From assembly GCA_918797485.1 (NCBI GenBank), contig CAKKNE010000004.1:5022001-5086000 (forward strand): a DNA stretch of 64,000 nucleotides. The letters are read 5' to 3'. Made by a program: the position numbers and the translations under genes. Of the stretch, positions 1 through 9,129 are shown in pieces. Numbering within the stretch: the stretch's first letter is position 1; the number at the start of each line of letters is the position of its first letter. The DNA is from Pelagomonas calceolata. Its lineage: Eukaryota > Sar > Pelagophyceae > Pelagomonadales > Pelagomonadaceae. The notes beneath the pieces were generated by a model. The model was not told the origin of the DNA. It saw only the letters and a program-made list of their open reading frames with translations, and ran no database searches.

Positions 1-2642
1 TCGAGCTCGACCACGGCGCCGCCGCCGCGGCGTGCTGCTTCTGCCGCGGCGGCGAGCCGCGGGGCGCGGGCGACGCGCGGCCGCCCGTCCTCGTCGCGGC
101 CGGCGGCGACCAGCTCCGGGTCTGGGACCTGGAGACGCGCGCGCTCCTCCACGTCGAGAAGCGCGTCGGCGGCGTCGCGGCGCTCCACGCCGGCGGCCTC
201 GCCGGGGGGCCGACGGGCGCCGACGCCGTCGTCGTCACGTCCGTCGGGGCGGACGCGAAGCAGTGGGCGCTGGACGCGTCGGACGGCGCGCCGCGGCTCT
301 GCCGGCGGCGCGACGGGCTCGGCGGCGCGCCCGCGGTGGTGCGCTGGTACGGCCCGCCCGAGAGCGGCGGCGCGGTCGCGGGCGCGTCCGGCGACGCGTA
401 CGGGTCGCTGCAGCTGCTCGTCGCCGCGCCCCGGGACCGGAGCCTGCGGTGCCTGCACGCCGTGCGCGACCGGCTGAACGGCGAGCTCTCCCAGCGGGGC
501 GCCGCGGACGCGCGCGCGAAGCGGCTCCGGCTCGCGGACCCGAAGGCGCTCCGCCTGCCGCCCGTCACGTGCGTCGCGGCGGGCGACGCGAAGGACGGGA
601 GCTTCCCCAACGTCGTCACGTGCCACCGCGGCGAGCGCGTCGCGCGCGTGTGGTCGCTGGCGGAGCGGCGCCTCGCGGACCACTGCCTCACGCAGCCGCA
701 CTGGGGCGGGCGCGGGCGCGACGACCCGGGGCAGGTGGCCCGGCGGGACTCGGCGACGGCGTGCGACCTGAGCGCGTGCGGGAACTTCGCGCTGATCGGC
801 CACGAGGACGGCTACGTGCGCAAGTACAACGTCCAGTCGGGCGAGGCGCGCGGCACGTACCCCGCGTCGCTCGAGGCCGCGCGGCGCGTCGCGGACCGCG
901 CCGCGTCGGTCGCGGTGCCCGGCGCGGTGGCCCGGGCGGCGCGCGCCATCGCGCGGGTCACGCGCAAGGGCGAGGAGATCGCGCTCCGGGACGACGGCGC
1001 GGACCCGCGGACGGCCGGGGCCGCCGGCGCGCGCGCCTTCGCGCGGGGCAAGGGGCGGCAGCGGAAGCACCGGGGCGGCGTCGTGGGCGTCCACTGCGAC
1101 GCCGCGAACGCCTGGTGCGTGTCGTGCGGCGGCGACGCGGTCAAGTGGTGGTCCTTCGCGGACCACCGGGCGCGGGGGGCCCTGCGCGTCGACGCGGCGT
1201 GCGCGGTCACGGCCTTCGCGCGCGCGTCCGACCTCCTGGCCGTGGGCCTGGACGGCGGCGCCGTGCTGGTCCTGGACGCGCGGCCGCCCGACGCGGGCGG
1301 CGGCCGCGTCCTCCGGCGGCTCGGCACGCACGCCGGCCGGGCGGCGCGCGACCTGTCGTGGTCCGCGACCCGGCAGTCGCTCTACGCGGTCTGCGGGCGG
1401 GGCGCGCTCCACCGGTGGGACGTCGCGTCCGGCGCGTGCGTCGACCGCGTGGCGTTCGCCGAGGAGGCCGTCGCCGTCTCGGCGTCGCCGTCCGGCGAGT
1501 TCGTCGCGACGGCGCACGTGAGCGGCGCGCACGTCGCGCTCTGGACGGACAAGGCGGCCTACGGCCGCGTCGACGCCGCGCCGCTGGGCGAGGACGCGGC
1601 GCCCGCGCCCCTGCGGCCGCTCGCGCCGCGGGACCTGCTGGACGCGCGCGTGGACGTCGCGGCGGCGGCGGCCGACGACGCGGCGGCGATCACCCTGGAC
1701 GACGCGGCCCCCGCCGGCGCGGCGGCGGCGCCGCTCGCCGACGGCGTGCTCGCGGACGCGGCGCGGCGCGGCAGCATCCGGATGTCCGCGGACCCGGCGT
1801 CCTCGCGGGCGCGCATGGAGACGCTCTACGCCCTGGAAGCCGTCGCGGAGCGCAACCGGCCCGTCGCGCCGCCCAAGAAGCCCGAGGCCGCGCCCTTCTT
1901 CCTGCCGTCGGAGATGGACGCCCAGCGACGGGACGCCGCGCCGCCGCCGGCGCTGCCGCCGCCGCCGCCGGAGGACGACGCCTTCGCCGGCGACGACGGG
2001 AGCGACGCCGACGGGAGCGACGCCGACGGGGCCGTCGCGGGCGCCGCCGCCGAGGCGTCGCGCTGCCGCCTGGCGTCGCTCTCGCTCGCGGAAGACGCTA
2101 CAGACGTCGCTACGCACCTCGGCGCGCTCGGCGCCTCGGCCCTCGACGCCGAGATCGCGCTCCTGTGCCGCGGCCCCCACGACGCGCCGGGCGTCGAGCT
2201 CGTGCGGCGCTTCGCGGGGCACCTCGCCACGACCTGTGTGGAAATCAAATTTCGGGCGCCCACGCCATCGACGCGATGTTGTCTCCGTAGCTGCGTCTGC
2301 TCGATGGCGTGGAGTTTTCAGGCCATCGACGCGACCTTGTCGCCGCGACCGCGTCGGTTCGATGGCGTGGAGGTTCACAAAGGTCCACGCAATATTTCTC
2401 AGGATAACCTAACTCACTGGTTGATTTCCACACAGGCCACGACGCTCGAGACGCACGGCCACTTCGACGCCATCCAGGCGTATCTTCATAGACTGGTCCA
2501 GCACCACGCGGCCGTGCTCTCGTTGCCACAACTGCGAGGGCCGTTGGCGACGCTCGCCGCCGCACAGCGCGCCGCGGCGGCGCGGTTCCGGGGGCTCGTG
2601 CACGAGAACCTGTGCTTGCTGGAGGTGGCTACGGCGGACTAG
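1..2642 (+). CDS. WDR36: WDR36/Utp21 WD40 protein, 5' partial, one introner intron
   Basis: Component of the nucleolar small-subunit processome (UTP-B) needed for 18S rRNA maturation. The frame is open from base 3, so the N terminus lies outside the window. WD-type blades are visible (for example RVWDL and HRWDV). After them comes the Utp21 signature: ALEAVAERNRPVAPPKKPE followed by APFFLP, then an acidic linker and a helical C terminus rich in Leu/Ala. Exon 1 ends at 2225 and exon 2 is 2436-2642. The 210-bp intron between them is an introner with a GC-AG boundary. Its length is a multiple of three and it lacks an in-frame stop, so the reading frame also runs straight through it. Splicing gives a smooth ...HLA-TTLETHG... 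join typical of the helical tail. Family assignment is confident; the exact blade count cannot be given. Confidence 0.5.
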   Translation, partial: ELDHGAAAAACCFCRGGEPRGAGDARPPVLVAAGGDQLRVWDLETRALLHVEKRVGGVAALHAGGLAGGPTGADAVVVTSVGADAKQWALDASDGAPRLCRRRDGLGGAPAVVRWYGPPESGGAVAGASGDAYGSLQLLVAAPRDRSLRCLHAVRDRLNGELSQRGAADARAKRLRLADPKALRLPPVTCVAAGDAKDGSFPNVVTCHRGERVARVWSLAERRLADHCLTQPHWGGRGRDDPGQVARRDSATACDLSACGNFALIGHEDGYVRKYNVQSGEARGTYPASLEAARRVADRAASVAVPGAVARAARAIARVTRKGEEIALRDDGADPRTAGAAGARAFARGKGRQRKHRGGVVGVHCDAANAWCVSCGGDAVKWWSFADHRARGALRVDAACAVTAFARASDLLAVGLDGGAVLVLDARPPDAGGGRVLRRLGTHAGRAARDLSWSATRQSLYAVCGRGALHRWDVASGACVDRVAFAEEAVAVSASPSGEFVATAHVSGAHVALWTDKAAYGRVDAAPLGEDAAPAPLRPLAPRDLLDARVDVAAAAADDAAAITLDDAAPAGAAAAPLADGVLADAARRGSIRMSADPASSRARMETLYALEAVAERNRPVAPPKKPEAAPFFLPSEMDAQRRDAAPPPALPPPPPEDDAFAGDDGSDADGSDADGAVAGAAAEASRCRLASLSLAEDATDVATHLGALGASALDAEIALLCRGPHDAPGVELVRRFAGHLATTCVEIKFRAPTPSTRCCLRSCVCSMAWSFQAIDATLSPRPRRFDGVEVHKGPRNISQDNLTHWLISTQATTLETHGHFDAIQAYLHRLVQHHAAVLSLPQLRGPLATLAAAQRAAAARFRGLVHENLCLLEVATAD
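2234..2435 (+). mobile_element. Introner copy 1 (in WDR36)
   Basis: Ends are CTGTGTGGAAATCAA and its inverted complement TTGATTTCCACACAG. The 8-bp target duplication GCCACGAC is at 2226-2233 and 2436-2443. It is the longest copy and carries two inverted-repeat modules (CCATCGA...TCGATGG) instead of one. Intron 2226-2435, GC-AG. Confidence 0.5.
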
Positions 2643-2781
2643 GTTGGATTCATTAAATTAGTGCTCAAGCGTACAGTCCGGCTGTGAGAAGACCACATAG
2701 GATGAGGACTCGGAAGTGACTCGGAAGTACTAGTAGTAGCACTGGCAGCGGAAAGTCCGAGTGCTAGGAAGTACTTACTTA

Positions 2782-5616
2782 CTATCGCGACTGCGTGTGC
2801 AGCGTGTGCGTCGACCCGCCCGGGATGCTCGGCAGCTGCATCATCGGGTCCTGCTCGTCGACCTTGTCGACGGACCGCTGGACCTCGATCGTGTTCGGCG
2901 ACATGCGCTGCTGGATCTCCTCGGACAGCCCGAGGCCCTGGGGCATGCGGAAGCCGCCGCGCACGACGGTCCGCGGCCGGTGGGCCGCGTCGTCGCTGCG
3001 CTCCTTCTTGTGGCGCACGTTCTCGCGCTGGTAGTCGCGCTGCTTGGCGTAGAGGGGGTCGACGCGCTCCTGGCGCGTCGCGCCGCGGAACTGGACGCGG
3101 TCCATCTCGCCCGACGGCACGGCGAAGGCCAGGGAGCTCTCGGGCCGGGACACGTCCTCGCGGGGCGCGTCCGGCGGCTCCGGGCCCCGGTAGGGGTTCC
3201 TCCGGTTGATGAGGGGCCGGTCGCAGGCGGCGCAGGTCGGCACGTCCAGGCGGCGCGCGAGGAGCCGCGAGTGGCCCACGACGCCGACCATGTCGCACTT
3301 GGAGAGGGACATCTCGATCGCCTGGGCGATCTTCTGCGTTACCTTCCGCCGCGCCTCGAGGCGCAGGCTCCCGGCGTCCGGGTGCCGCTTCGCGATCTCC
3401 TCGCCCACGAGCTCCATGAAGTTCCGGAAGATGCGCTGGCGCCGCTGCTCGACCGACGCGTCCGAGTACGCCACGTCCTCGGGCGCGCCGTGGATCTGCT
3501 GCTCCACGGCCCAGACGTCGGCCTTCCGCGCGATGTAGTCGGCCATGGCCTCGGTGGACAGCGAGATCGCGCGGCACATGTCGCGCGGCAGCGCGGCGGG
3601 GCACCCCTTGTCGTCCGCGGCGCGCTGCTCGAAGCGGTTCGCGACCTTGGCGCACTCGTTGGCCTGGTGCCGCAGGAGCTGCTTCTGGTCCTCCGCGGAC
3701 AGGTGGATGGGCGAGTTCGGCGCCAGCTTGATCTTGAGGGACATCTCGTACTCCATCGTCTCGAAGAGCGCCTTCAGGTGGTCCCGCAGCGTCGCGAGCT
3801 CCTCCGTGAACGACTCCTCCTGGCGCGCGAAGCGCGTCTCCGAGTCCCGCGCGAGCGCGTCGACGGCCGTCGTCACGGCGCCGTGGTTCCCGGCGACGGT
3901 CCCCTCGAGTTCCCGCAGGTGCTCGAGCTGGCGGTCGACGCGCCCGGCGGTCTCCTCCGCCGCGCGCTCGAGCGTCGCGAGGCGCAGGGCCGCGCGCTCG
4001 CCCGCGCCGCCCGCCTCGGCCAGCGCGGTCGCCGTCCGCTCCGCGAGGTCCGTGTGCGCGGCGGCCGTCGCCGCGTTCCACGTGTCCTGACGCGCGCCCC
4101 GCTCGTCCAGGTCCTTCTTCATCGCCGCGAGGACCGCGTCCTGCTCCCGGAGCGTGCCGGGGAAGACGTGGTAGACGTCGTTCTCGTAGCCCTTGACGGT
4201 CGCGGCCGTCGCCCGCTGCGCGGCGGCGTGCTCGTCGAGGCGCGCCGCGGTGGCGTCCGCGTACGACGCAAACGCCTCCTTGTGGGCCGCGAGGTCCGCC
4301 CGGAGGTCCTCGAGGTCCGTCTCCGTCACGACCTCGAGGTCGGCCTCGAGCTGGTCCAGGCGCTTCGCGGCGTCCTTGAGCTGCGCGCCGTGGGCCGTGG
4401 ACCGCTTCTGGGTCTGGTCGAGCTTCTGCTCGGCGCCGTCGACGCGGCGCTCGACGGCCTCCGCGTCCTTGGTCATGCGCTGGCAGCGGCCCTCGACGCC
4501 CTTGAGCGCCTGCCGGAGCTTCTGGAAGTCGTCCTGGACCTCGGCCTTCGTCTCGTCGCGCTCCCGCGCGGCGTCGTCCAGCAGCGCGCGCACCTCGGCC
4601 TCGCGCTCGCCCGCCTCGTCGAGGTTGCGCTGCAGGCCCTGCACGAGGTCCTCGGTCTCCTTCATGGCGTCCTGCAGCTCGCGGCCGTCCGCCCGCGCCT
4701 CCTCGAGCTGCGCGTCCACGTCCTGCCGGTCGGCCGTGATGCGCTGGTCGAGGACGCCGTGCTGCCGCCGCGCGTCGTCGCGGAGGGCCTCGAGGGCCTC
4801 CCCGAGGGCCGTCGCCTGGTCGCGCAGCGCCTCGAGCTCCTCGTTGGACTTGGCCTCGCCCTCGACGAGCGCCGTCTCGATGCGCGTCGCGTCCGCGCTC
4901 GCCTCCATGCGCACGTCGCGCTCGATCTTCGTGAGCTTCTCGGACAGGAAGGTCTTGAGGGCCTTGAGCTTGCCGCCGTACATGTCCTTGAGCGCCTGGA
5001 TCTCCCCCGCGGAGGGCGCGATCTCCACCGTCTTCCGCAGGCGGTCGAGCTCGATGCCGAAGGTCACGAGCTGCGCCTTGACGTCCAGCTTCGCGACCTC
5101 GTCGGCGCGCTCGACCGCGTGGTGCAGCGCGACCAGCCGCCGGTCGAGCTGCGGGTGCGCCACGAGGTCGCCCCGCAGGCGCCGCTCGAGCGCCTCGAGG
5201 GCCGCGGCCGGCGGCGCGGCGGGCGGCGGCGGCGCCTCGGCGGACGCCGCCGGCGCGGGCGCCGCGCCGTGCTCGGGCGAGACGGGCCGCGCCTGGAGCG
5301 CGCTCCGGAGCTCGAGGACCTCGGCCCGGGACTCCGCGAGGCTGCCGCGCAGGTCGACGACCTCCCCCTCGAGCCGGGCGACCTGCGCCTGCAGCTTCGC
5401 CAGCCAGGGCGGCGCCACGATCAGGCGGTCGTGCTCGGCGATCTTGTCCCCGAGCTCGCCCATGAACCGGTGGAGCTCGCCGCTCTCCATCGAGACGAGG
5501 CCGTCGGCGCCGCCCTCGTAGCCGAGACTCGCCCTGAGCTGGTCCTTGAGCTGGTCGAGGCTCTGGTCCCGGGCGAGCTGGTCCTCGTCCCGCACGCTCA
5601 TGTCCTGCTGCGGCAT
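2782..5616 (-). CDS. Long coiled-coil protein with C-terminal CxxC motif (QRICH2/DUF4795-like?)
   Basis: 944-residue protein. The ATG at 5616 is preferred over upstream in-frame codons because it begins an acidic, structured N terminus (MPQQDMSVRDEDQ). Residues about 75-600 are almost continuous heptad-rich coiled coil full of Glu/Leu/Ala/Arg. A Pro/Ala-rich break lies near residues 110-140. A C-terminal third with a CAACDRPLINRR motif precedes a basic tail. Coiled coil plus a C-terminal Cys-x2-Cys-Asp-Arg-Pro motif recalls DUF4795 proteins such as flagellar QRICH2, which would fit the BBS5 gene elsewhere in the window, but this is inference from memory. A structural role in axoneme or cytoskeleton is possible. 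No intron is needed to keep the frame open. Confidence 0.5.
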   Translation of the reverse strand: MPQQDMSVRDEDQLARDQSLDQLKDQLRASLGYEGGADGLVSMESGELHRFMGELGDKIAEHDRLIVAPPWLAKLQAQVARLEGEVVDLRGSLAESRAEVLELRSALQARPVSPEHGAAPAPAASAEAPPPPAAPPAAALEALERRLRGDLVAHPQLDRRLVALHHAVERADEVAKLDVKAQLVTFGIELDRLRKTVEIAPSAGEIQALKDMYGGKLKALKTFLSEKLTKIERDVRMEASADATRIETALVEGEAKSNEELEALRDQATALGEALEALRDDARRQHGVLDQRITADRQDVDAQLEEARADGRELQDAMKETEDLVQGLQRNLDEAGEREAEVRALLDDAARERDETKAEVQDDFQKLRQALKGVEGRCQRMTKDAEAVERRVDGAEQKLDQTQKRSTAHGAQLKDAAKRLDQLEADLEVVTETDLEDLRADLAAHKEAFASYADATAARLDEHAAAQRATAATVKGYENDVYHVFPGTLREQDAVLAAMKKDLDERGARQDTWNAATAAAHTDLAERTATALAEAGGAGERAALRLATLERAAEETAGRVDRQLEHLRELEGTVAGNHGAVTTAVDALARDSETRFARQEESFTEELATLRDHLKALFETMEYEMSLKIKLAPNSPIHLSAEDQKQLLRHQANECAKVANRFEQRAADDKGCPAALPRDMCRAISLSTEAMADYIARKADVWAVEQQIHGAPEDVAYSDASVEQRRQRIFRNFMELVGEEIAKRHPDAGSLRLEARRKVTQKIAQAIEMSLSKCDMVGVVGHSRLLARRLDVPTCAACDRPLINRRNPYRGPEPPDAPREDVSRPESSLAFAVPSGEMDRVQFRGATRQERVDPLYAKQRDYQRENVRHKKERSDDAAHRPRTVVRGGFRMPQGLGLSEEIQQRMSPNTIEVQRSVDKVDEQDPMMQLPSIPGGSTHTLHTQSR

Positions 5617-6094
5617 CTTTGCGCTACGCGCTAGGCTATGGGGGGTTATGTCCGTGTGCGCTGCCCTTGTTGCGGCTTGCACGTGTGGCGAGACGCCGGG
5701 CCGGCCGCCCCGCGCACGACTTCTTCCCTCGCTTCAAGACGAGCTGCGGTTTATTCGAGCCTCTGCCCAGATGGGCGCTGCCTCTCTCTGCTGCCACCAC
5801 AAAAACAGGGGGGGGGTGGGGCATGGAACCGGGGAGCCCCTCGGCCCGCCGACGGCAGCCCTCCCCGGAGACCCGGTCCGTGTCTGCACAAAACAAAGCT
5901 AGCGGTTTGTTGCATACTAGAAAAGAATATTAGACTCCCCAGCAGCCTTGAAGCATAGAAAAGCTCCGAGGCCCCCGAGCGACGCCCGAGTTCTCGCGCC
6001 GTTCTCGGCTGTGATACAACCGATAGCTATCTCGACGCGCGGCGCCAACAAGCGCCAGGCCCCAGGGCGGACAAAGCGCTTGCCGCAGCCAAAA
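5617..6094. promoter_or_regulatory. Head-to-head intergenic region
   Basis: 478 bp between two divergent start codons, so it should hold both promoters. It has a G-run near 5811-5818 and an imperfect GCTAGCGG...ACTAG match near 5899-5922, upstream of the + gene. Short ORFs here lack codon bias and were not called. Confidence 0.5.
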
Positions 6095-6799
6095 ATGGCC
6101 ACCCCCTTTTTCACGCCCGCCCTCGAGGACATCGGCCCCGACGCCGGTCCCAAGGCCGACGCCGCGCCGGCCGGCCAGTACCCCGACGAGCTCGCGCCCT
6201 TCTGGGGCTTCGTCTGCATCGTCTCGTGGCTGGCGTCGCTCGACCAGGGCAACTTCTTCCCGGCGGACCAGGCCCAGCGCCCGTCGTCGACGGCGCTCGA
6301 CGCGTTGGCGGAGGAGGAGGAGGAGAAGTCGGCCGTCGCGACGGCCCACGACGACGACGACGCGCTGCTCCCCTACGGCGCGTTCAAGGCCATCGTCGAG
6401 TCCTGCGCGCCGGCGGACCCGGACGAGCCGGCGCCGCCGTTCCACAAGCCGCTCCACGCGCCGCACGCGGAGGCGGCGGCGCTGGCGCCCTACCTCGCCG
6501 GGCTCGATCCGGACGACGAGGCGCCGCTCCTGCCCTACCTGGCCTTCGTGGCCCTGGCCCACCTCCTCTTCCACGACGCCGCGACGACGTTCGTGGCCAA
6601 GACCACGGAGAGCTCGGCGCTCTTCTTCGCGAGCCTCTGGCGCCCGATCGAGTTCATGCTCGCGCCCTTCAGCGCCAGCCGCGAGCCCGCGGCGGGCCAG
6701 AAGAAGACGCGGTCGTCGGAGGACCTCGCGTCGCTCGCCGGCCGGAAGCTCTTCGGCGGCGACGCGCAGCGCTCCGTGCGCGTGCGCACGGCGCTCTGA
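6095..6799 (+). CDS. Unknown acidic protein, 234 aa
   Basis: The start ATG is preceded by AAAA, a favourable eukaryotic context, and matches the onset of strong codon bias. The protein is acidic and Ala/Pro-rich with a Glu/Asp run (EEEEE, DDDD) near residues 76-92. It has two short hydrophobic patches (FWGFVCIVSWLASL near 35; LPYLAFVALAHLLF near 150) and a basic C-terminal tail with SSEDLASLAGRKLFGG. I do not recognise a family. It could be a peripheral membrane protein, but the patches are too short for a clear multi-pass call. Single exon. Confidence 0.5.
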   Translation: MATPFFTPALEDIGPDAGPKADAAPAGQYPDELAPFWGFVCIVSWLASLDQGNFFPADQAQRPSSTALDALAEEEEEKSAVATAHDDDDALLPYGAFKAIVESCAPADPDEPAPPFHKPLHAPHAEAAALAPYLAGLDPDDEAPLLPYLAFVALAHLLFHDAATTFVAKTTESSALFFASLWRPIEFMLAPFSASREPAAGQKKTRSSEDLASLAGRKLFGGDAQRSVRVRTAL

Positions 6800-6874
6800 C
6801 CCCTTTTCCTACCACGGACCCCCCGTGTAAGCGAGTGTGTTCATACCATACCGCGACTAGTACAAACATGCGAC

Positions 6875-7889
6875 TTACCTCCCGTGCCGCGTCGTGGTCC
6901 GGTCCGTCAGGACCGTCGAGGCCGTCGAGAGCGTGATGTTGATCGCGAAGGCGGCGCCCCGGTTGCCCTCGGCGTCCTCGAGCGATATCCAGACGAGGCG
7001 CTGGTGCACGTTCGGGACCTGTGAAGAGCGAAGGGTGAGTCGCGTCGATGGCGTCGCCTCTCGAACGCGAGCGCGGCGACAGAGCGACGGCGCCGCGCCG
7101 ACGCCATCGCCGACGCCGCGCCCTCTCGACGCGTGGCGCCGTCGACGCTGCGCCACAAATCGAAGACAAATACAACACCGAACACCGACGTCCCGGACGG
7201 ACAGCGCCTCCGAGGCCTTGTAGAGCACGGTCCGCAGCGCGTCGCGGAAGTGCGTGATCTTCGCCTCCCGGTTGTGCCGCCGCAGCTCGCCGCCTGCGTG
7301 GAAATCAACCAGTGTTTCGGGTGCACTAAGTCATTTCTCGGCGATGACGCGGCCGTCCTGGCTCGGTCGAGCGGTAAGGAACCGGCATCGTCACGCCATC
7401 GAGCAGGCGTCGCGTCGATGGCGTGGAGGACGACGCGATGATTCAGCACCACGAACGCGCCGTAAAATTTTGATTTCCACACAGCTCGCCGCCCGTGGCC
7501 TCGAGCGTCATGGTGCGGCTCCGCTCGTCGTAGCTGCCGTGGACCTCGGGGACCGTGCCCGGGTACCGCAGCGCGTCGTCCTTCCACGTCGCGGGGTCGA
7601 AGTGGAGGAACGCCGCCGTCAGGTCCGACGAGCTCAGGTCGTAGATCTCGATGTCGCCGCACAGGAGGATCCAGGGGTTGTCGTGCTCCCTAAAGTTGAA
7701 CGGGCGGGGACTCAGGTAGGTGTACTGCATGCGCCCCTGGCCCATCAGGTTCATGGCGCCCGACGAGTTCACGATCGGGAGCGCCAGCCGCCGCTCGCCG
7801 GCCACCGTCAGCTCGTGCGTGGCGCGGTCGTCGGCGGCCGCGGTACGCAACGCGTAGGCGAGGAGAACGACGCCGCGCGTCTTCATCAC
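6875..7889 (-). CDS. Unknown secreted or membrane-anchored protein, three exons
   Basis: Exons (gene order) are 7889-7493, 7293-7190 and 7018-6875, giving 214 aa. Intron 1 is an introner (GC-AG); intron 2 (7019-7189) is GT-AG with its own inverted repeat around GATGGCGTC. The first two codons are both ATG. A hydrophobic N terminus (KTRGVVLLAYALRTAAA) suggests a signal peptide. The body has two beta-rich stretches (MQYTYLSPRPFNF; VHQRLVWISLEDAEGN) and ends in a short Thr/Arg tail. No family is recognised. The spliced join restores GGELRRHNREAKI in frame, which supports the exon model. Confidence 0.5.
7294..7484 (-). mobile_element. Introner copy 2
   Basis: Ends are CTGCGTGGAAATCAA (low side) and TTGATTTCCACACAG-type (high side). 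Target duplication CTCGCCGC at 7286-7293 and 7485-7492, which is GCGGCGAG in gene orientation. Intron 7294-7492 on the minus strand is GC-AG. Contains the internal CCACGCCATCGA/TCGATGGCGTGG-type hairpin. Confidence 0.5.
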
Positions 7890-8156
7890 GAAGGGCAGCC
7901 CCCAGCTGTGGGATGGCGCTCCCTTGACTAAGACGAGAGTCGCACCGAGTGAGCGTCGAGCTATGGTGAACCGCTGCGCGTGCGGGGTGTGTTACAGGCA
8001 GCCTGTGCTCTACGTCCGGCCGGTGCCGAAACCAACGCAAAACCCGGGCAAGTGCTATTTCCCGGCCCAGCTGCGGTGAGTACATAGTTTGTCCTGGCGC
8101 ACACAGCAAGGCCACACTCCTGCGGAACCACAGGAATAGAGCATTCATGTGATGGT

Positions 8157-8753
8157 ATGCCGGCGCTCCTGCAAAACTGGTCGCGCGAGGCGCAGGCATT
8201 CGTCGCTCTGCGAGACGCCTGGGCAGCAGGCGTCGAACCGCAGTTCCCCTGGGCCTGGCGCTTCGAACGCGTGCCGCCGACGCACCCGCTCGCCGCGTGC
8301 GTCGACGGCTACCTCGTGTGGGAGCGCCACTTCCGCGCGCCGATCGCGGCGGCGGCGCCGGAGCGCTGCGCCTCGGAGGAGGACGCAGCCTGCGCGCCAC
8401 GGGACGCCTCGCTCGACGAGTGGGAATACCACATCCTCCCGTCGACGGCCTACGGCTCGCCGGAGCTGCGGCTGCGCGTCGCGCGCTACGACGGCGCGCC
8501 GCGGTCGCCCGCGGAGATCCGGCGCGTTTTCGCGGGCGACGCGGTGCTCTCGTGGGAGCCGCACCCCGTGACGGGCGAGCTTTTCTGCCTCGTCCACGGC
8601 TGCCTGGACGGCGACGCCGGCGACGACGCGTCGCTTCTGGCGTGGTTCTCGCGGACGGCGCGGCTGCTCGGGCTGCGCGTGCCGCCGGAGAAGTGGCTCG
8701 CGCTGCGGGATGCGTGGGAGCGGGGCGTCGCTGGCGGCGGCGACGGGGCCTAA
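8157..8753 (+). CDS. ATG10: ATG10-like E2 enzyme of autophagy
   Basis: 198 aa, single exon. ATG10 conjugates ATG12 to ATG5 during autophagosome formation. The family pattern is clear: an EYHILPSTAYGSPELRLRV block matches the conserved Tyr-His...Ser-x-Tyr strand. Further on, HPVTGELFCLVHGC carries the predicted catalytic Cys (HGC in place of the usual HPC), followed by a WFSRTARLLGL helix. The length is typical for compact ATG10 proteins. The Pro-to-Gly change before the catalytic Cys is unusual. Confidence in family is good; activity is inferred. Confidence 0.5.
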   Translation: MPALLQNWSREAQAFVALRDAWAAGVEPQFPWAWRFERVPPTHPLAACVDGYLVWERHFRAPIAAAAPERCASEEDAACAPRDASLDEWEYHILPSTAYGSPELRLRVARYDGAPRSPAEIRRVFAGDAVLSWEPHPVTGELFCLVHGCLDGDAGDDASLLAWFSRTARLLGLRVPPEKWLALRDAWERGVAGGGDGA

Positions 8754-8817
8754 TTCTTTTTATGTGTGTACGGAGAGCCGCGCCTGGCCGGACAGCGGCA
8801 CCTGGCGAATTATCGAT

Positions 8818-8877
8818 GTTACGGTGCTAGGACTAGTGGGCGGAGCCCCTGGGGGGGAGACACCGCGCGTCGCCGAT
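8818..8877 (+). terminator. 3'-flank motif copy A (candidate 3'-end element)
   Basis: Starts GTTACGGTGCTAGGAC and continues through GGCGGAGCCCCTGGGG. It lies 65 bp past the ATG10 stop, same strand. It matches the copy at 34240-34300 (opposite strand) over about 60 bp without a difference that I can see. Confidence 0.5.
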
Positions 8878-8911
8878 TCATCCGGGCCGCTTCTTTCCTG
8901 GCAAATTATCC

Positions 8912-8933
8912 GCTAGCGGTCGTAAGACACTAG
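8912..8933 (+). promoter_or_regulatory. 5'-flank motif copy a
   Basis: GCTAGCGG, then TC, then GTAAGACACTAG; 197 bp upstream of the P5A ATPase ATG and in its orientation. Confidence 0.5.
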
Positions 8934-8950
8934 GGCATCCTAGCTGTGCC

Positions 8951-9046
8951 CGCGCCACACACCTGTGGACAGGTGGCGGGGCTTTTGTAGCGGGTGTAAA
9001 GCCGCGCCACACACCTGTGGACAGGTGGCGGGGCTTTTGTAGCGGC
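8951..9046. repeat. 53-bp tandem duplication with internal palindrome
   Basis: CGCGCCACACACCTGTGGAC begins at 8951 and again at 9004. Each unit contains the inverted repeat CCACACACCTGTG/GACAGGTGG, so each can fold into a short hairpin. The pair sits 80-180 bp before the ATPase start. Confidence 0.5.
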
Positions 9047-9129
9047 GTATATATTAACCTCAGCCGCAGCATCCAGCCGCAGCGGCAGCTCGCCGCCCGA
9101 ACTCTGCAAGAGGTCACCGCGCACGCACC

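Larger units (their letters stand above)
8754..9129. other. Intergenic region with three repeat elements
   Basis: Between ATG10 and the P5A ATPase. It holds a copy of the 3'-side motif (8818-8877), a copy of the 5'-side motif (8912-8933) and a 53-bp tandem duplication (8951-9046). No coding potential seen. Confidence 0.5.

Noticed and set aside
336-2642. WDR36 frame reading through the introner as one exon
   Set aside because: The insert has element ends and an 8-bp target duplication, and its removal gives a better Utp21 tail; read-through is chance because the length is a multiple of three.
2761-5634. 957-aa plus-strand ORF opposite the coiled-coil gene
   Set aside because: Leu/Arg/Val-rich antisense shadow of a high-GC gene; no domain pattern, and the minus strand has proper heptads and a natural start.
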